Positions 27,634 to 37,484 of a DNA stretch of 64,000 bases are shown in pieces. Below the pieces are notes generated by a model. The model was given only the letters and a program-made list of their open reading frames with translations, was not told where the DNA came from and did no database searches. Location: contig JALKBU010000118.1 of assembly GCA_023091735.1 (NCBI GenBank), forward strand, positions 1 to 64,000, written 5' to 3'. Both the position numbers and the translations under genes were made by a program. Numbering within the stretch: the stretch's first letter is position 1; the number at the start of each line of letters is the position of its first letter. Source of the stretch: Trichomonas tenax. Lineage: Eukaryota > Parabasalia > Trichomonadida > Trichomonadidae.

Positions 27634-27938
27634 AATGTTTTGAACGGGGATAAGACAGGAAATTTATGATAAGACAGGAATTAGAATATTCTGATGTTTA
27701 CATTTTTATTTAGGGGAAAAGTAAGAATTGAGGGTCCAACATATGAAATGTGGTAGATATAACCTTATTTCACGCAGTAAACTTTCAATTGACAAAAAGT
27801 TATTAATGATTAATATTTATACGAACAACGCAACTCAATATATTGTGCACTTTAAAAACTATAAATAGACTAGTTCGGCATTTTCAATAACCATTACTTC
27901 GTTTGTAAATCACATGAGAAAGTATCTTATAATTCAAG

Positions 27939-27980
27939 TTTACATGTCAATTTTCAAATTACATTTCTATTTACATGACA
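27939..27980 (+). promoter_or_regulatory. TTTACATGTCA and TTTACATGACA before the RING gene
   Basis: Copies at 27939-27949 and 27970-27980, with a weak ATTACATTTCT copy between them, stand 17-58 bases upstream of ATG 27997. ATTTTCATG gives the initiator context. Confidence 0.5.
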
Positions 27981-27996
27981 TACGTTAAATATTTTC

Positions 27997-28884
27997 ATGA
28001 GAGAGACGAATTCAGCACAAGAAAGTGTTGATTCGTATTTTAAGTTTACGGAAATGATTGAGTTTTACAAAAGGTTGGGTATTACTGCATCTTTTATCCT
28101 CCTTTGCGTGATTTTAACTATATATTGGCTTGAAGCAATAGTTTTATTCTTAATGTATCATGTATTCATTAACTCAGAGAAATCCATTCGAAAATCATGT
28201 AATGAACTCCAAGAAAATGGCTTCATTTCTTTAAAATCTCGATTCGCTAACAAAGTGTTTGGCTTTGGCGATATTATATGCTCTTATATTTGTGGCGCAG
28301 TGTTGTACTTTTCAATATCAAAGCCATATAACTTAGTTGGATCAATTATTAATTCGATTTTAATTTCATTTTGCGTATTCTTTTTAATAGGGTCAATGAA
28401 GTCTATAGCAATAGGATTCCAGTTTTTCAGGACTTGTGATATTGAAAACGGAGCTTTAGGATTGTTAACACAAATATCAATAATTTTTAGATATATATTA
28501 GTTTCACCGATTTGGTTATGCTATGTATCAGATATACCTCAAAATGAAATACCAAAGAAGCTCTCAACAATTGCCCAACTATATATTATTGCAAAAGTAA
28601 TTGGACTTTTGTTTTTATGTTCAGATATTGCATCATCTATAAAGCAGTTCTTTAGTGCAGTGTTTATTAGCTATAAAGGATGTGACAAATGCCAGAAATG
28701 CGAAGCTCAAAACAAAAACTTAATGATGACACAGTGTGGTCATATCCTATGTATGGACTGCATCGATAGAGCCAGAAAAGTTGTTGCTAAGTGCGCCATC
28801 TGTCAATCTCCTATTCCGAGAAAATGGACACTTCCATACTGCAATGGATTCCTGAGTGAGACATTCCTCTATTTCACGCTATAA
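27997..28884 (+). CDS. Multi-pass membrane RING-finger E3 ligase candidate
   Basis: The protein has 295 residues. About five hydrophobic helices precede the RING, near residues 27-55, 85-105, 112-140, 160-180 and 190-212. A C-terminal RING follows at about 227-270: C-x2-C in CQKC, then CGHILCMDC and CAIC, which gives the C3HC4 spacing. The last 25 residues are hydrophobic/aromatic. The layout, with membrane helices first and the RING near the C-terminus facing the cytosol, matches ER ubiquitin ligases such as the RNFT and HRD1 groups. The substrate is unknown. All eight zinc ligands appear to be present. Spacer sequence continues after it for nearly 2 kb. Confidence 0.8.
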   Translation: MRETNSAQESVDSYFKFTEMIEFYKRLGITASFILLCVILTIYWLEAIVLFLMYHVFINSEKSIRKSCNELQENGFISLKSRFANKVFGFGDIICSYICGAVLYFSISKPYNLVGSIINSILISFCVFFLIGSMKSIAIGFQFFRTCDIENGALGLLTQISIIFRYILVSPIWLCYVSDIPQNEIPKKLSTIAQLYIIAKVIGLLFLCSDIASSIKQFFSAVFISYKGCDKCQKCEAQNKNLMMTQCGHILCMDCIDRARKVVAKCAICQSPIPRKWTLPYCNGFLSETFLYFTL

Positions 28885-29304
28885 ATTCTTGTGTCTATGA
28901 TGTGTTATTCTGAGTTTGGAACTCAGAAGATATCTTTGACATATCACACAAACATTTAATAAACTTCATTATAACATGATGAACATAATTCATATATATG
29001 ACAAAAACATTCATTTCTTCAATACGCAGATATATGCCATACAATAATTAATAAAACAAACATTTAATGAACTTTATTTAAATGCGATTAATATAAATTA
29101 TGTAGCATAATTGGACAAATCATTTTTCATTGACAAAGGTATATTGTTAATTTGCATTCTCATTTAGTAATTTTTTCATTTTTGCTTTATCAAAATAAAT
29201 ACAGGCTAATACTAATATCTTGACTATGTATATCAAACATCATTGCATTTTATACTTCTAATGAAATTCAAAACATCGATATCAAATTGCATTTCTAAAC
29301 TACA

Positions 29305-29390
29305 TTTTTTAATCTAGGTACTCCTCTCAATTTTTTCAATGGCCCTCAATATTGTGAGGAACACGCCCGTAGAGTACCTAGATTAAAAAA
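29305..29390. repeat. Inverted repeat with 19 bp perfect arms
   Basis: TTTTTTAATCTAGGTACTC at 29305-29323 is perfectly complementary to 29372-29390. The 48-base loop contains a nested stem (CCTCA with TGAGG at about 29344-29359, closed by GGC with GCC). TTCTCAATTTTTC-like words in the loop recur just downstream at about 29408. It could be a snapback element or an RNA stem. No flanking duplication was found. Confidence 0.7.
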
Positions 29391-29492
29391 TAACTCACAA
29401 TGAACCTTCTCAATTTTTCTGAGTGTTATAGAGTCATCTAAAACATTGTTTAATTTTGATCAACAACAAATTATCATAAAATAAAAAAATTT

Positions 29493-29700
29493 CATTTCCC
29501 TAAATGACAGAAGAACTCGTTCTTCTGGGCCTTTTGGAGGCCAGAAACCGTAGAGGCTTCATTAGCGAAGCCCATGAATCGTAATCTGTCGCTAGCAACT
29601 GTTATTGGTGATATTTATCGGATAATTTTATCCGAAGAAAAATCGTTGTCTTCCTGTTGTCTGCAGTAAATCTTTTCGTTCTACGAACTATTTTTTGTTG
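29493..29700 (+). ncRNA. Possible structured non-coding RNA gene
   Basis: A run of good hairpins stands in otherwise unstructured AT-rich DNA. AGAAGAAC pairs with GTTCTTCT (29509-29526), CTGGGCC with GGCCAG (29525-29544), GGCTTC with GAAGCC (29555-29572) and TCGGATAA with TTATCCGA (29618-29634). GACAG (29506-29510) and CTGTC (29586-29590) could close the first three into a multibranch. TTCATTTCC at 29491-29499 resembles the TCA initiator used by mRNA genes. There is no ORF. I compared it mentally with U1-U6, SRP, RNase P/MRP and hammerhead cores and could not match any. The boundaries are guesses. Confidence 0.4.
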
Positions 29701-30340
29701 TATTTTGTGTATTTAATAATAATTGTCATTTTATTACATTTTTTCACCAATAAGAGAACTTCGAAATCAGCCTCTGTACACACTGGACATAGCTTAACAG
29801 CTTTCAAGGTCCGACGACACCCAAAAAGCAGCAGAAAACAGCGCTTTAGAGACGAGCATTAATTTGGTCTACAAAACTGCCAGTAAAATTGTCTAATTTT
29901 CTTCTCAAATTTTTGATTTTTTGCATTTTTAATGATTTTCGTTTTTGCAACCTTGTTTTTAAACGACAGATCTATTGTATTTTATCTATAAATGCAATAT
30001 ATCGCCAAAAATTAGCAATTTAATTTTTATTCCAAATTACAAAAATAATTTTGTTAAAACTTTTGAATTTCACTAATTAAACCTCATGTATGCAGACTGT
30101 AAGTCATAGACAATAATTTGTATTAATCGTGAATTTGTAAAGCATTTTGTTGTTAACAGCAATTAGATATATCAAGATGATAAAGAAAGCTGCTTGGCAA
30201 TGCTGGAACATATGATGGAATTGGTTAAGAATGACACGATTGATCCAAAAGTACTTGAAAATCATATGAAGAAGTTTATTTAAAGAATATTAAATTAAAA
30301 ATCGATATTTTATTGTAAGTGAAAGACTGTTTAGCAATAT
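29701..30340. other. Intergenic with a short coding-like remnant
   Basis: Mostly AT-rich. At 30165-30284 (+) a 39-codon open frame reads YQDDKESCLAMLEHMMELVK and then NDTIDPKVLENHMKKFI before a stop. It has no start codon or initiator, so it is probably a gene fragment. Nothing else is recognised. Confidence 0.35.
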
Positions 30341-30572
30341 TCAGATGGTAGGCATGTTTGTGAGGCTGACGCAGGCTTGGCTTGCGGGTCGTCGATCAAT
30401 CACAACATCGAAGACTGCGAATCAGACCTAGAGCCTGAAGAGTAGGGTCGGGCAAACCTCATTGGCACCGCCAGTGTTGAAGACTTCGAATCATGCACTG
30501 GGACACTAAGTATAACATCTAAGTATCGTGAAGGCCGCGCATGCCTTCACGCACTTTCGAAGCTCTGTCTAG
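30341..30572. other. GC-richer island with a 9 bp stem and a direct repeat
   Basis: Base composition rises sharply here compared with the flanks. GAAGACTGCGAATCA (about 30407) and GAAGACTTCGAATCA (about 30479) form a direct repeat. CGTGAAGGC (30527-30535) pairs with GCCTTCACG (30543-30551). On the plus strand a short frame reads CEADAGLACGSSINHNIEDC before a stop. It may be a relic of a coding sequence or an RNA; I cannot decide. Confidence 0.35.
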
Positions 30573-30596
30573 ATGCCCCATTGCAAAATGACACTT

Positions 30597-30620
30597 TTTG
30601 TAAACTGCGCAGTTTACAAA
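30597..30620. promoter_or_regulatory. 24 bp perfect palindrome upstream of Spt6
   Basis: The half-site TTTGTAAACTGC is followed at once by its exact reverse complement. Around it TGACACTTT recurs three times (30589, about 30639 and about 30669), twice followed by ACAA as in the palindrome flank. The group lies 150-255 bases before the Spt6 start codon and looks like a binding-site cluster for a dimeric factor. Inference from sequence symmetry only. Confidence 0.55.
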
Positions 30621-30843
30621 TCTATTTCTGACAAATCTGACACTTTACAACATTTACTTGTTAAATATGACACTTTACAAAAACACGTTAGTTGGATTTG
30701 TCCAGCACTCGAATCCAAAATATCTTCCAAAGTTGCATCCATAAATTCCTTTGATAGCCATTAATCCAGAAAACACCTCTAAAGCAAAATAAAAATCTTC
30801 AAAAAAGCAAATATTGAAAACTTTACATATCGTTGGGTCCAAA

Positions 30844-33800
30844 ATGTCTGCTGAAGAAAATCCTAACGAAACAAATCCTCCACCACCACAACAGGAACAG
30901 GAATTATCCTCTGACTCCGATAGCTACGATGAGGAGCCGAGAATCAACAAAAAAGAGCTTCGTGCCGATACAGAAGATTTATTTTCGAATCGTGGACCTC
31001 GTTTGCAGCGCCAGAGGGACTCCTCAGACTCCGACGATAATTTGGAGTCATCTTCTGACGAGGCAGAAGAAGGACTTCATAAAACACACACTCATGTTGA
31101 AATTAAAAAGGATGATTTCGTTGTACACGATGATGGTACAGAAATTTACCACAAGAAAACAAGATACGCCGTTTCTGCGAACGCAAACTTAACATTAGAC
31201 ACTGATCAAATTAATATTGCAAATAAGCTTTTCACAGCGCCTGCAGAGCAACCAGCACCAATTAAACCGAAGATGCCGGAGATCCCTGATATCGCACCAG
31301 TTTCATTAATTCCAAAGGATGAGTTTGAGCGTGATTGTGATCGAATTCCACACGATGTCGACGAATCTAAGATTGCTGATGAAGCCAGATGGATCATGGA
31401 CCAGCACTTCAAGACAAGAGGTGGTGAAGAAAGAGATATCGAGGCTTTAGTCGAAGTTCTCAAAGAACTCCACAACGAAAAACATACTCCACAATACATT
31501 ATCAACTACAGAAAGAATATTTATCGCGAGACTGTTATCGGTGATGAAGATATTTACCATATTCAAAACGCTATCCGCGAATTTAAGATTTTCTCTGAAA
31601 GCCGTCATAAAATCGAGCCACTCATCGAGCGTCTTGGTCTCACATCAGACCCCGATGAAGATGATAACAAGAAAGCACTCTTACGTCATTTCATTCGCAA
31701 TGCAGATGAAACTGCTCTCAGTGATCTTAAATATTACGATGAATTGCAGTTGGATCCAGAGTCCGCTCAAAAGAATGCTTCTTTCCAAAATAACGCGAAT
31801 TATTTCCAAAATTACATCGATAAATTCCTTTATTCTCCTATGGATTTCGCTTACATCCTCTCACAGAACAACTCGCTCGCCAGCCCTCCAGAACCACAGA
31901 CAGAACACCAGCGCGAGCTCCAGAATTGGTACGATGAATTAATTATCAGTCACCCGAACGTTTTCCCAAGCATTGAGGTCATGACACGCCAGATGATCAC
32001 ATTCGCTGCCAGACAACTCGCTACACACCCACTTTTCATCGATATGCTCAGAACTCGATTAACTCCAAGGATTGTCATCAATACGACACCAACAGGACCA
32101 CTCGCGTCATCCTCTATGATGTATCCAAAGGGAAAGTACGGCTCAATCAAGCGTCTGAAGAACAAACCAATTATTTCGTTCAATAAGACAGATAAATGGC
32201 TTTTGATCGAAGAAGCACGCAGATCAGGATATCTCACCTACACAATCGACACAGATAAGGGTATTGATAAGGAAATCGAAGATATTTCTGCGAGATACAG
32301 AAACAAATATCTTTCTGACTGGGATTCATTGAGAAACGACATCCTCACAAAGGCCATCAAGGAAATGATTTGGCCAAAGATTGTCGCTGAGACAGAAGAG
32401 GAACTCCTTAAGAACGCAGAGCGCTTCGTTTGCAATGAAATCGAAACAAGACTCTTCGCACATCTCACATCTCCACCATACACAGCTCTTTCTCAGGGCA
32501 ATCCGCAAATCCTTAAGCCACAGAAGATCTTAGCAATGCACTTTTCATCAGATGATGACAAGAGAATGATCTACGCTGTTATGGTCAACGAGAAGGGTAA
32601 AATCTTCGACTCAATCTATCTTCACGCAAAGATGATCGACTCTCGTGTCCAAGTTAAGTGGGATGACCCAGAGAGCCAGATCAGAAACGAGGCATCAATA
32701 CTCTCCGCTAACGACCTTGAAGCTCTCAAGAGCAGAGTTGCACTTGTCAACTTCGTCGAGAAGAATAAGCCACCGGTCATTGCCATCACTGCCGCATGCC
32801 TTCGCTCATCTGCACTCCTTAAGGCAATCTCAGACCTTATGCAGCTCCGCATTCAGCCAGAAAGTGCTCGTCCAAAGGTTATTCTTGCTCCATGCGAGCA
32901 TGCAAACCTTTATGCAAACTCCATCGACTGCTGCGAGGCAGAACTTCGTGAACTTCCAAAGGACAAGGCGCAGGATGCTCCAATGTTCCTCATTGCTGCC
33001 TCCACAGCAAGAAGAATGCAGAACCCAATGGCAGAACTTTGCCGCCTTGTTACTCCACAGCGTAACCATCTTGCTGACTGGGCTATGACACCATTCCAGG
33101 CCCGCTTCAACAAGGGCAAGGACGACAAGAAGACACCGGTCACTCAGGCCATTGAGCGTGCTTGCCTTAGAGCTATTGCACTCACCGGTGTTGATATGAT
33201 TGCTGCTGCTTCAAACACAAACCTCCGCTACAATGTTCAATTCATCCCAGGTCTTGGCCCACACACTGCAGACAAAATTCTCGAGATTATCCAGAAGGAA
33301 TCTATCAAGCAGCGCTCTAAGCTCAGAGCGAACCTCCACGAGTTCGACGAAATGATCATCAGGAACGCAATGCCATTCATGAGATTCCCAGTTGATGACA
33401 AACTTGCCGGCAGCCATCTCCCAGAGGACAATAACTACTTGGATGGCACACTTATCCCGACAGATGAATATAACACAGCTATTGATGTTCTTAAGCGTGG
33501 TTTCTTCGAGTCTTCTTACATTGAAACAAATGTCATTGAACTCTTCTCAAAGACAAACAAGGACTTCGATATCTCAGAACCAATCAAGAGATTTGTTGCT
33601 GTTTCACACAACAACAATGAGCCATTAATTGAATTCATTGCCAACCAGTTGAGACTTGGTCCGTACGAGACATTGCGCTATCCAAAGTCCGACTGGGATG
33701 CTACACTACCGAACCCGAAGTCTCCACTTGAAAGATACCAGCGTGACAGATTGGCGATCCATGAAGATCCGTACAACCACTACAGATGCATGTCAGACCA

Positions 33801-34899
33801 CGAAGTTTTCGAAGCTTTGACATTTGCTTCAACAGAACTTATCCAGGAGAATGTCATAACAACAGTCACAATTCTTAAGTCCGATATACCACGTAACTCA
33901 ATGATTATCTCTGAGCACTCTTCCGGTATCAAGGCCTTCTGCCAGCAAGACTCACACCGCAACTTACAGGAGCTTCTCAGTGAGAGTGGCGTAGCTACAG
34001 AGAAAGAACTCCCTAACACAACACACGACTGTGTTATCATGCGTGTCGACGAGAACATGGTCAGCATCGACATTTCCTTCTTACCAGAGCATATCGAAGC
34101 TGCTAAGAACTACAGAGACTTAATCAAAGATGAAGACTCATTCGACTTCGATGGTGAAGATTTAGCTCGCCAAGAGGAGCTCAAATCAGCGGACAACAAA
34201 ATTGTTACATATGCTCAGAGAGTTATACAGCACAAGAACTACAGACCAATCACAATGGTTCAGGCAGAAGCAGAGCTTGCTAACCAGGAACTCGGTGCTT
34301 TCCTCTTCAGACCATCATCTCACGGCACAGATCACATTTCCTTGACAATTTTGTTCCCGAACAATGTCTGCGCAAACTACGACATTGTCGAACAGAGGAA
34401 AAGAAACCCAGATGCTGTTGGTGAAGAATTATACATTAGAGACACGAAGTTCTCCGATCTCGAAGAAATCAAGCTCAAGTTCGCCAAACCAATTGCAAAT
34501 AAGCTTAAGCAAATCGTCAACCATCAAAAGTGGGTTGAAGATCCAGACGTTTGCGAGCAGGTCATCACAGACCTCAAAGCACAGAACCCAGGATTGCTCG
34601 TTTACAGACTCACATCCAGCATACAGAACAAAGGCTATCTTGAGCTCCAGTGGGAAGGAACACTCGGAAAGAGAGTTCGTGAGCCAATCAGATTATTCGG
34701 CGACAAGATTTGGTACAGAGATACAGCGTACACAGATATTGATCAGGTCTTCAACTTCTTCAAGAGAGTTGGATTCCAGAGGCCGCCACCAACAGAGCCA
34801 AGGAGAATCCCAACGCAGATCACAGATGCCGAGAGAGCGTTAGCGAAGAGGAATAACAACAAGGATACAATCAAATCTAACTTGTTTGGAAGAAAGTAA
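30844..34899 (+). CDS. SPT6: Transcription elongation factor and histone chaperone Spt6
   Basis: A protein of 1351 residues, close to yeast Spt6 (1451). The very acidic, serine-rich N-terminus (1-70) is the histone/Spn1-binding region. Helical core segments follow, then a YqgF/RNase H-like domain (about 620-780) and a helix-hairpin-helix with VQFIPGLGPHTADKILEII near residue 800. The HtH/S1 portion is less clear. The C-terminal tandem SH2 domains (about 1125-1320), with GAFLFRPSSHGTDHISLT, bind the phosphorylated linker of RNA polymerase II. The ATG at 30844 begins MSAEENPN; the longer frame to 30814 lacks an ATG. Codon use is C-rich, as in NOP2 and METAP2. It converges on the bromodomain gene. 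Confidence 0.95.
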   Translation: MSAEENPNETNPPPPQQEQELSSDSDSYDEEPRINKKELRADTEDLFSNRGPRLQRQRDSSDSDDNLESSSDEAEEGLHKTHTHVEIKKDDFVVHDDGTEIYHKKTRYAVSANANLTLDTDQINIANKLFTAPAEQPAPIKPKMPEIPDIAPVSLIPKDEFERDCDRIPHDVDESKIADEARWIMDQHFKTRGGEERDIEALVEVLKELHNEKHTPQYIINYRKNIYRETVIGDEDIYHIQNAIREFKIFSESRHKIEPLIERLGLTSDPDEDDNKKALLRHFIRNADETALSDLKYYDELQLDPESAQKNASFQNNANYFQNYIDKFLYSPMDFAYILSQNNSLASPPEPQTEHQRELQNWYDELIISHPNVFPSIEVMTRQMITFAARQLATHPLFIDMLRTRLTPRIVINTTPTGPLASSSMMYPKGKYGSIKRLKNKPIISFNKTDKWLLIEEARRSGYLTYTIDTDKGIDKEIEDISARYRNKYLSDWDSLRNDILTKAIKEMIWPKIVAETEEELLKNAERFVCNEIETRLFAHLTSPPYTALSQGNPQILKPQKILAMHFSSDDDKRMIYAVMVNEKGKIFDSIYLHAKMIDSRVQVKWDDPESQIRNEASILSANDLEALKSRVALVNFVEKNKPPVIAITAACLRSSALLKAISDLMQLRIQPESARPKVILAPCEHANLYANSIDCCEAELRELPKDKAQDAPMFLIAASTARRMQNPMAELCRLVTPQRNHLADWAMTPFQARFNKGKDDKKTPVTQAIERACLRAIALTGVDMIAAASNTNLRYNVQFIPGLGPHTADKILEIIQKESIKQRSKLRANLHEFDEMIIRNAMPFMRFPVDDKLAGSHLPEDNNYLDGTLIPTDEYNTAIDVLKRGFFESSYIETNVIELFSKTNKDFDISEPIKRFVAVSHNNNEPLIEFIANQLRLGPYETLRYPKSDWDATLPNPKSPLERYQRDRLAIHEDPYNHYRCMSDHEVFEALTFASTELIQENVITTVTILKSDIPRNSMIISEHSSGIKAFCQQDSHRNLQELLSESGVATEKELPNTTHDCVIMRVDENMVSIDISFLPEHIEAAKNYRDLIKDEDSFDFDGEDLARQEELKSADNKIVTYAQRVIQHKNYRPITMVQAEAELANQELGAFLFRPSSHGTDHISLTILFPNNVCANYDIVEQRKRNPDAVGEELYIRDTKFSDLEEIKLKFAKPIANKLKQIVNHQKWVEDPDVCEQVITDLKAQNPGLLVYRLTSSIQNKGYLELQWEGTLGKRVREPIRLFGDKIWYRDTAYTDIDQVFNFFKRVGFQRPPPTEPRRIPTQITDAERALAKRNNNKDTIKSNLFGRK

Positions 34900-35128
34900 T
34901 TTCACTTTATTTTATATATATATATTTTGATTTTAATAAAATAATATTCTTGGAAACAAATTATAATTCAAATATGAGTTTAAAACTTATAAATTTTTGG
35001 TAATTGCCTCAATTTTGATTGAGATTTTTAATATCATTATTGTTTATCAAAAATCATGCCTTTTATGTATAATAAAAAGAAACAAGAAAAATATGATACA
35101 ATAAACTTAGCTTTATTAACAATATTAT

Positions 35129-35998
35129 TTACATTTTCAGAACAATTCGTTTTAATTCTATTTGTACACTTTCTGGAAGATCATTAAGATTGAGCTGCGT
35201 CTTGTCTCCTTTGTGCTGATAGAGAATCTCCCACGCTGGCTTCAAGTCTGCTGGTGGTGTGTTTGCGAGTGTTGCAGCAATTCTTTTGAGTTCATTCTGT
35301 GTTGGGCGTGTAATGACAACTTTCTGTTCCACGACTTTCTGCTGTTTGGGCTGTGGTTTCGCTTCTCTTGGTTTATCAATTTTCGGCCTTGGAGGAATAT
35401 GAAGAATTCCATCGAGAATAGTTTCGAGTTTTGTCATATTTTCGTCCATTTTCTTTAATTTTTCTAAAGCTGTGCATTCTAGCGGATTTGGTAATTTTCC
35501 AAAGAAATCATCAGAGACGCGTTTGATATTTAGTGCTGATTTCGTCCACGCGTTGTCTGGGCCCCAAAATGTTTCAGCGTTTGTCCAGATTAGGGCCAAA
35601 CTTCGGCGAAATTGTGAAACTGTTGGAATGCAGCCATTTCTTAATTTCCTTTGTAAAGTGGTCAGATCCATCGGCTCTTTGATTATTTCGTAGTATTTCT
35701 CCATTCCGGGCTTTTTGGCCTCGACTGGGTTCTTGAAACCGGATAAATCAGGCTGCTTTAAGAAATGTGACAGCAATTTGTCGCACGCGTGCAAGGAAAC
35801 AATTTTCTCCATGCTTTCTATTGACTCGGACATCGAAGATGTTGTGTAATCATGATAAATCGAATTATCTACTGAAGATGTAATGATTTTAGTCTTTAAT
35901 TCCGGATTATATGTGAAAGTGAACTTCGGCGGCTCTAAAAACGAGGAAAAAATGAACTGATATTTTATTGGTTGAGCATTTGGCGCTTCATTCTGCAT
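35129..35998 (-). CDS. Bromodomain plus NET (ET) domain protein, BET/GTE-like
   Basis: The protein has 289 residues. A bromodomain occupies about residues 65-170: KYYEIIKEPMDLTTLQRKLR is the ZA-loop and helix-A signature, and SLALIWTNAETFWGPDNAWT the BC region carrying the acetyl-lysine-binding asparagine. A NET domain ends the protein (about 232-289: NELKRIAATLANTPPADLKP, ending PESVQIELKRIVLKM). Animal BET proteins carry two bromodomains and plant GTE proteins one, so this is GTE-like. It would read acetylated histones and recruit partners through the NET domain. The start is preceded by TTATCAAAAATG on its strand. TTTACATGTCA and its inverse lie at about 36040-36072. It is convergent with Spt6 (gap 229 bases). 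Confidence 0.9.
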   Translation of the reverse strand: MQNEAPNAQPIKYQFIFSSFLEPPKFTFTYNPELKTKIITSSVDNSIYHDYTTSSMSESIESMEKIVSLHACDKLLSHFLKQPDLSGFKNPVEAKKPGMEKYYEIIKEPMDLTTLQRKLRNGCIPTVSQFRRSLALIWTNAETFWGPDNAWTKSALNIKRVSDDFFGKLPNPLECTALEKLKKMDENMTKLETILDGILHIPPRPKIDKPREAKPQPKQQKVVEQKVVITRPTQNELKRIAATLANTPPADLKPAWEILYQHKGDKTQLNLNDLPESVQIELKRIVLKM

Positions 35999-36185
35999 TT
36001 TTGATAAAAAGTGACATAAGTTATTTTAACTTTACAAAAATTTACATGTCATATATATTCTGTCATGTAAATTTCATATTGTCAAAAAACATTAAATTTG
36101 ATATTGGGGCAACTCATCCTTGCACTGAGCAAATTTTAATTAGACTCTAATATAGTAAATTCGATTCCACTTTTTAATGGGTTCT

Positions 36186-36191
<6 letters not shown>

Positions 36192-36218
<27 letters not shown>

Positions 36219-36219
36219 A
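36192..36219. repeat. (TA)n microsatellite
   Basis: About fourteen uninterrupted TA units in the spacer upstream of the bromodomain gene. Likely length-variable between strains. Confidence 0.85.
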
Positions 36220-36399
36220 CAATCAAGGCATCACCAATATAGTCTGTAGTAACTTTTTCCATTTTTTTGGACGTTTTTGCCTCGCGTCTCAGCGTTCTTT
36301 ATACGCTAATTGTTCAAAACAAAGTATGTTTTTATTTCTCATGAATGTTTCTTCTGCGTTGGGTCTGGAGGAAATATTTCATAAATATAACATCATAAA

Positions 36400-36740
36400 T
36401 AAGCCATGAATTCAATATTGAAATGCACAGAAAACCATATTTACATGATTCTTTTTTCTCATATCAACAATATATATTTTCTTAAAGGATTTCATTTCTT
36501 TAATTGGAGAATCCTCATAAAGATCAATGCACTTTGAAAGAACTTCATAATCGACCAAATTCAATTGAATAGTTGTTGACAAACATTCAAAGAAAATCTC
36601 AAAATTAAATTGATGTTTGTAAAGATTTTGTCGTGGACTGTTTCACAAAGAGCCTTGCTCATCAACATGATGATGATATCAATGAAGTTCACCTGATGAA
36701 CAAATGCAAAAACATCGTTTGTCAAATCAAACAAAATCAA
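36400..36740 (-). pseudogene. Coding remnant of an unidentified gene family
   Basis: On the minus strand, LFDLTNDVFAFVHQVNFIDI followed by IIIMLMSKALCETVHDKIFT (about 36740-36615) continues after a frame change with NFEIFFECLSTTIQLNLVDY and EVLSKCIDLYEDSPIKEM (about 36605-36495). The protein-like composition and helix pattern suggest a decayed gene of helical repeats. I do not recognise the family. No start or promoter features remain. Confidence 0.4.
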
Positions 36741-36851
36741 AACAAAGACTGATTCTAAAGATGATTGACATAAACAATTATAGATATAGATATCTCAATT
36801 TTCTATGTATTATTTCAATTATAGATATAAACATCTAAAAAAATTATTTTT

Positions 36852-37484
36852 TCATTGTTGCGTTCCTGAAGAATTGTTAGCAATAATTAAGCTGAGATGA
36901 ACAAATGTTTTTGATTCTTCGAGTGTCTGGCAGTGCAGATGATAGCTGCCGGTGTTGGATGTAATTGCAATCCATCGCGAATCATTTTCTGTTTCAAGGG
37001 TTGGATAAACATCTAAGGTCGAGTTTCTCAATATCTTTATATCCTCCTTTCCATCCTGTTTGATCTCTATTCCATCATCTACAATAGTGACATATATTCT
37101 ATCGCTATTCTTGAAAATAAATTTTCCTTTATTATCCATAACGAACTTTTTCGGTAATGATGGTTTTGCACCCTTTAAGAACTCCTTCCACTTGTTTATT
37201 TCATTCTCCAATTTTTGTCTTATCTCTTGAATATCGAATTGATTTGGTGTTGTAATCGTTATTGATCGCTGAGCACATGTATGGTGAATTATCACCTTGA
37301 AGCCGTGCGTGCTTGAGTAGTCATCTGTCTCGTTTGAGATTTCTAAATTACTTACATGCAAAAAATAAATTGGATTCTTGTCATTCTTGCCAGAAAATAC
37401 GTTTACAAAGAAGTCTCCAATCGTTAGCCACCGAATCTTTGGTTGTTGTTTAGTAATAATTCTCGTATACCAACTTTCAGACAT
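36852..37484 (-). CDS. Small protein with two PH-like halves
   Basis: The protein has 210 residues and no membrane segment. Residues 15-105 (strands around IRWLTIGDFFVNVFSG and FKVIIHHTCAQRSITITTPN, then a long helix DIQEIRQKLENEINKWKEFL) fit a pleckstrin-homology fold with its closing C-terminal helix. Residues 120-205 repeat the pattern: GKFIFKNSDRIYVTIVDDGI, RWIAITSNTGSYHLHCQT, and a helix EESKTFVHLSLIIAN. Tandem PH folds usually bind phosphoinositides or proteins. No lipid-binding basic cluster is clear. This is inferred from strand/helix pattern; I cannot name an orthologue. Confidence 0.5.
   Translation of the reverse strand: MSESWYTRIITKQQPKIRWLTIGDFFVNVFSGKNDKNPIYFLHVSNLEISNETDDYSSTHGFKVIIHHTCAQRSITITTPNQFDIQEIRQKLENEINKWKEFLKGAKPSLPKKFVMDNKGKFIFKNSDRIYVTIVDDGIEIKQDGKEDIKILRNSTLDVYPTLETENDSRWIAITSNTGSYHLHCQTLEESKTFVHLSLIIANNSSGTQQ

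Noticed and set aside
29493..29700. Spliceosomal U2/U5, SRP, RNase P/MRP or hammerhead RNA
   Set aside because: GGCCTTTTGG superficially recalls U2, but the GTAGTA branch-pairing region is missing. The U5 loop, the hammerhead CUGANGA core and SRP helix 8 were also not found.
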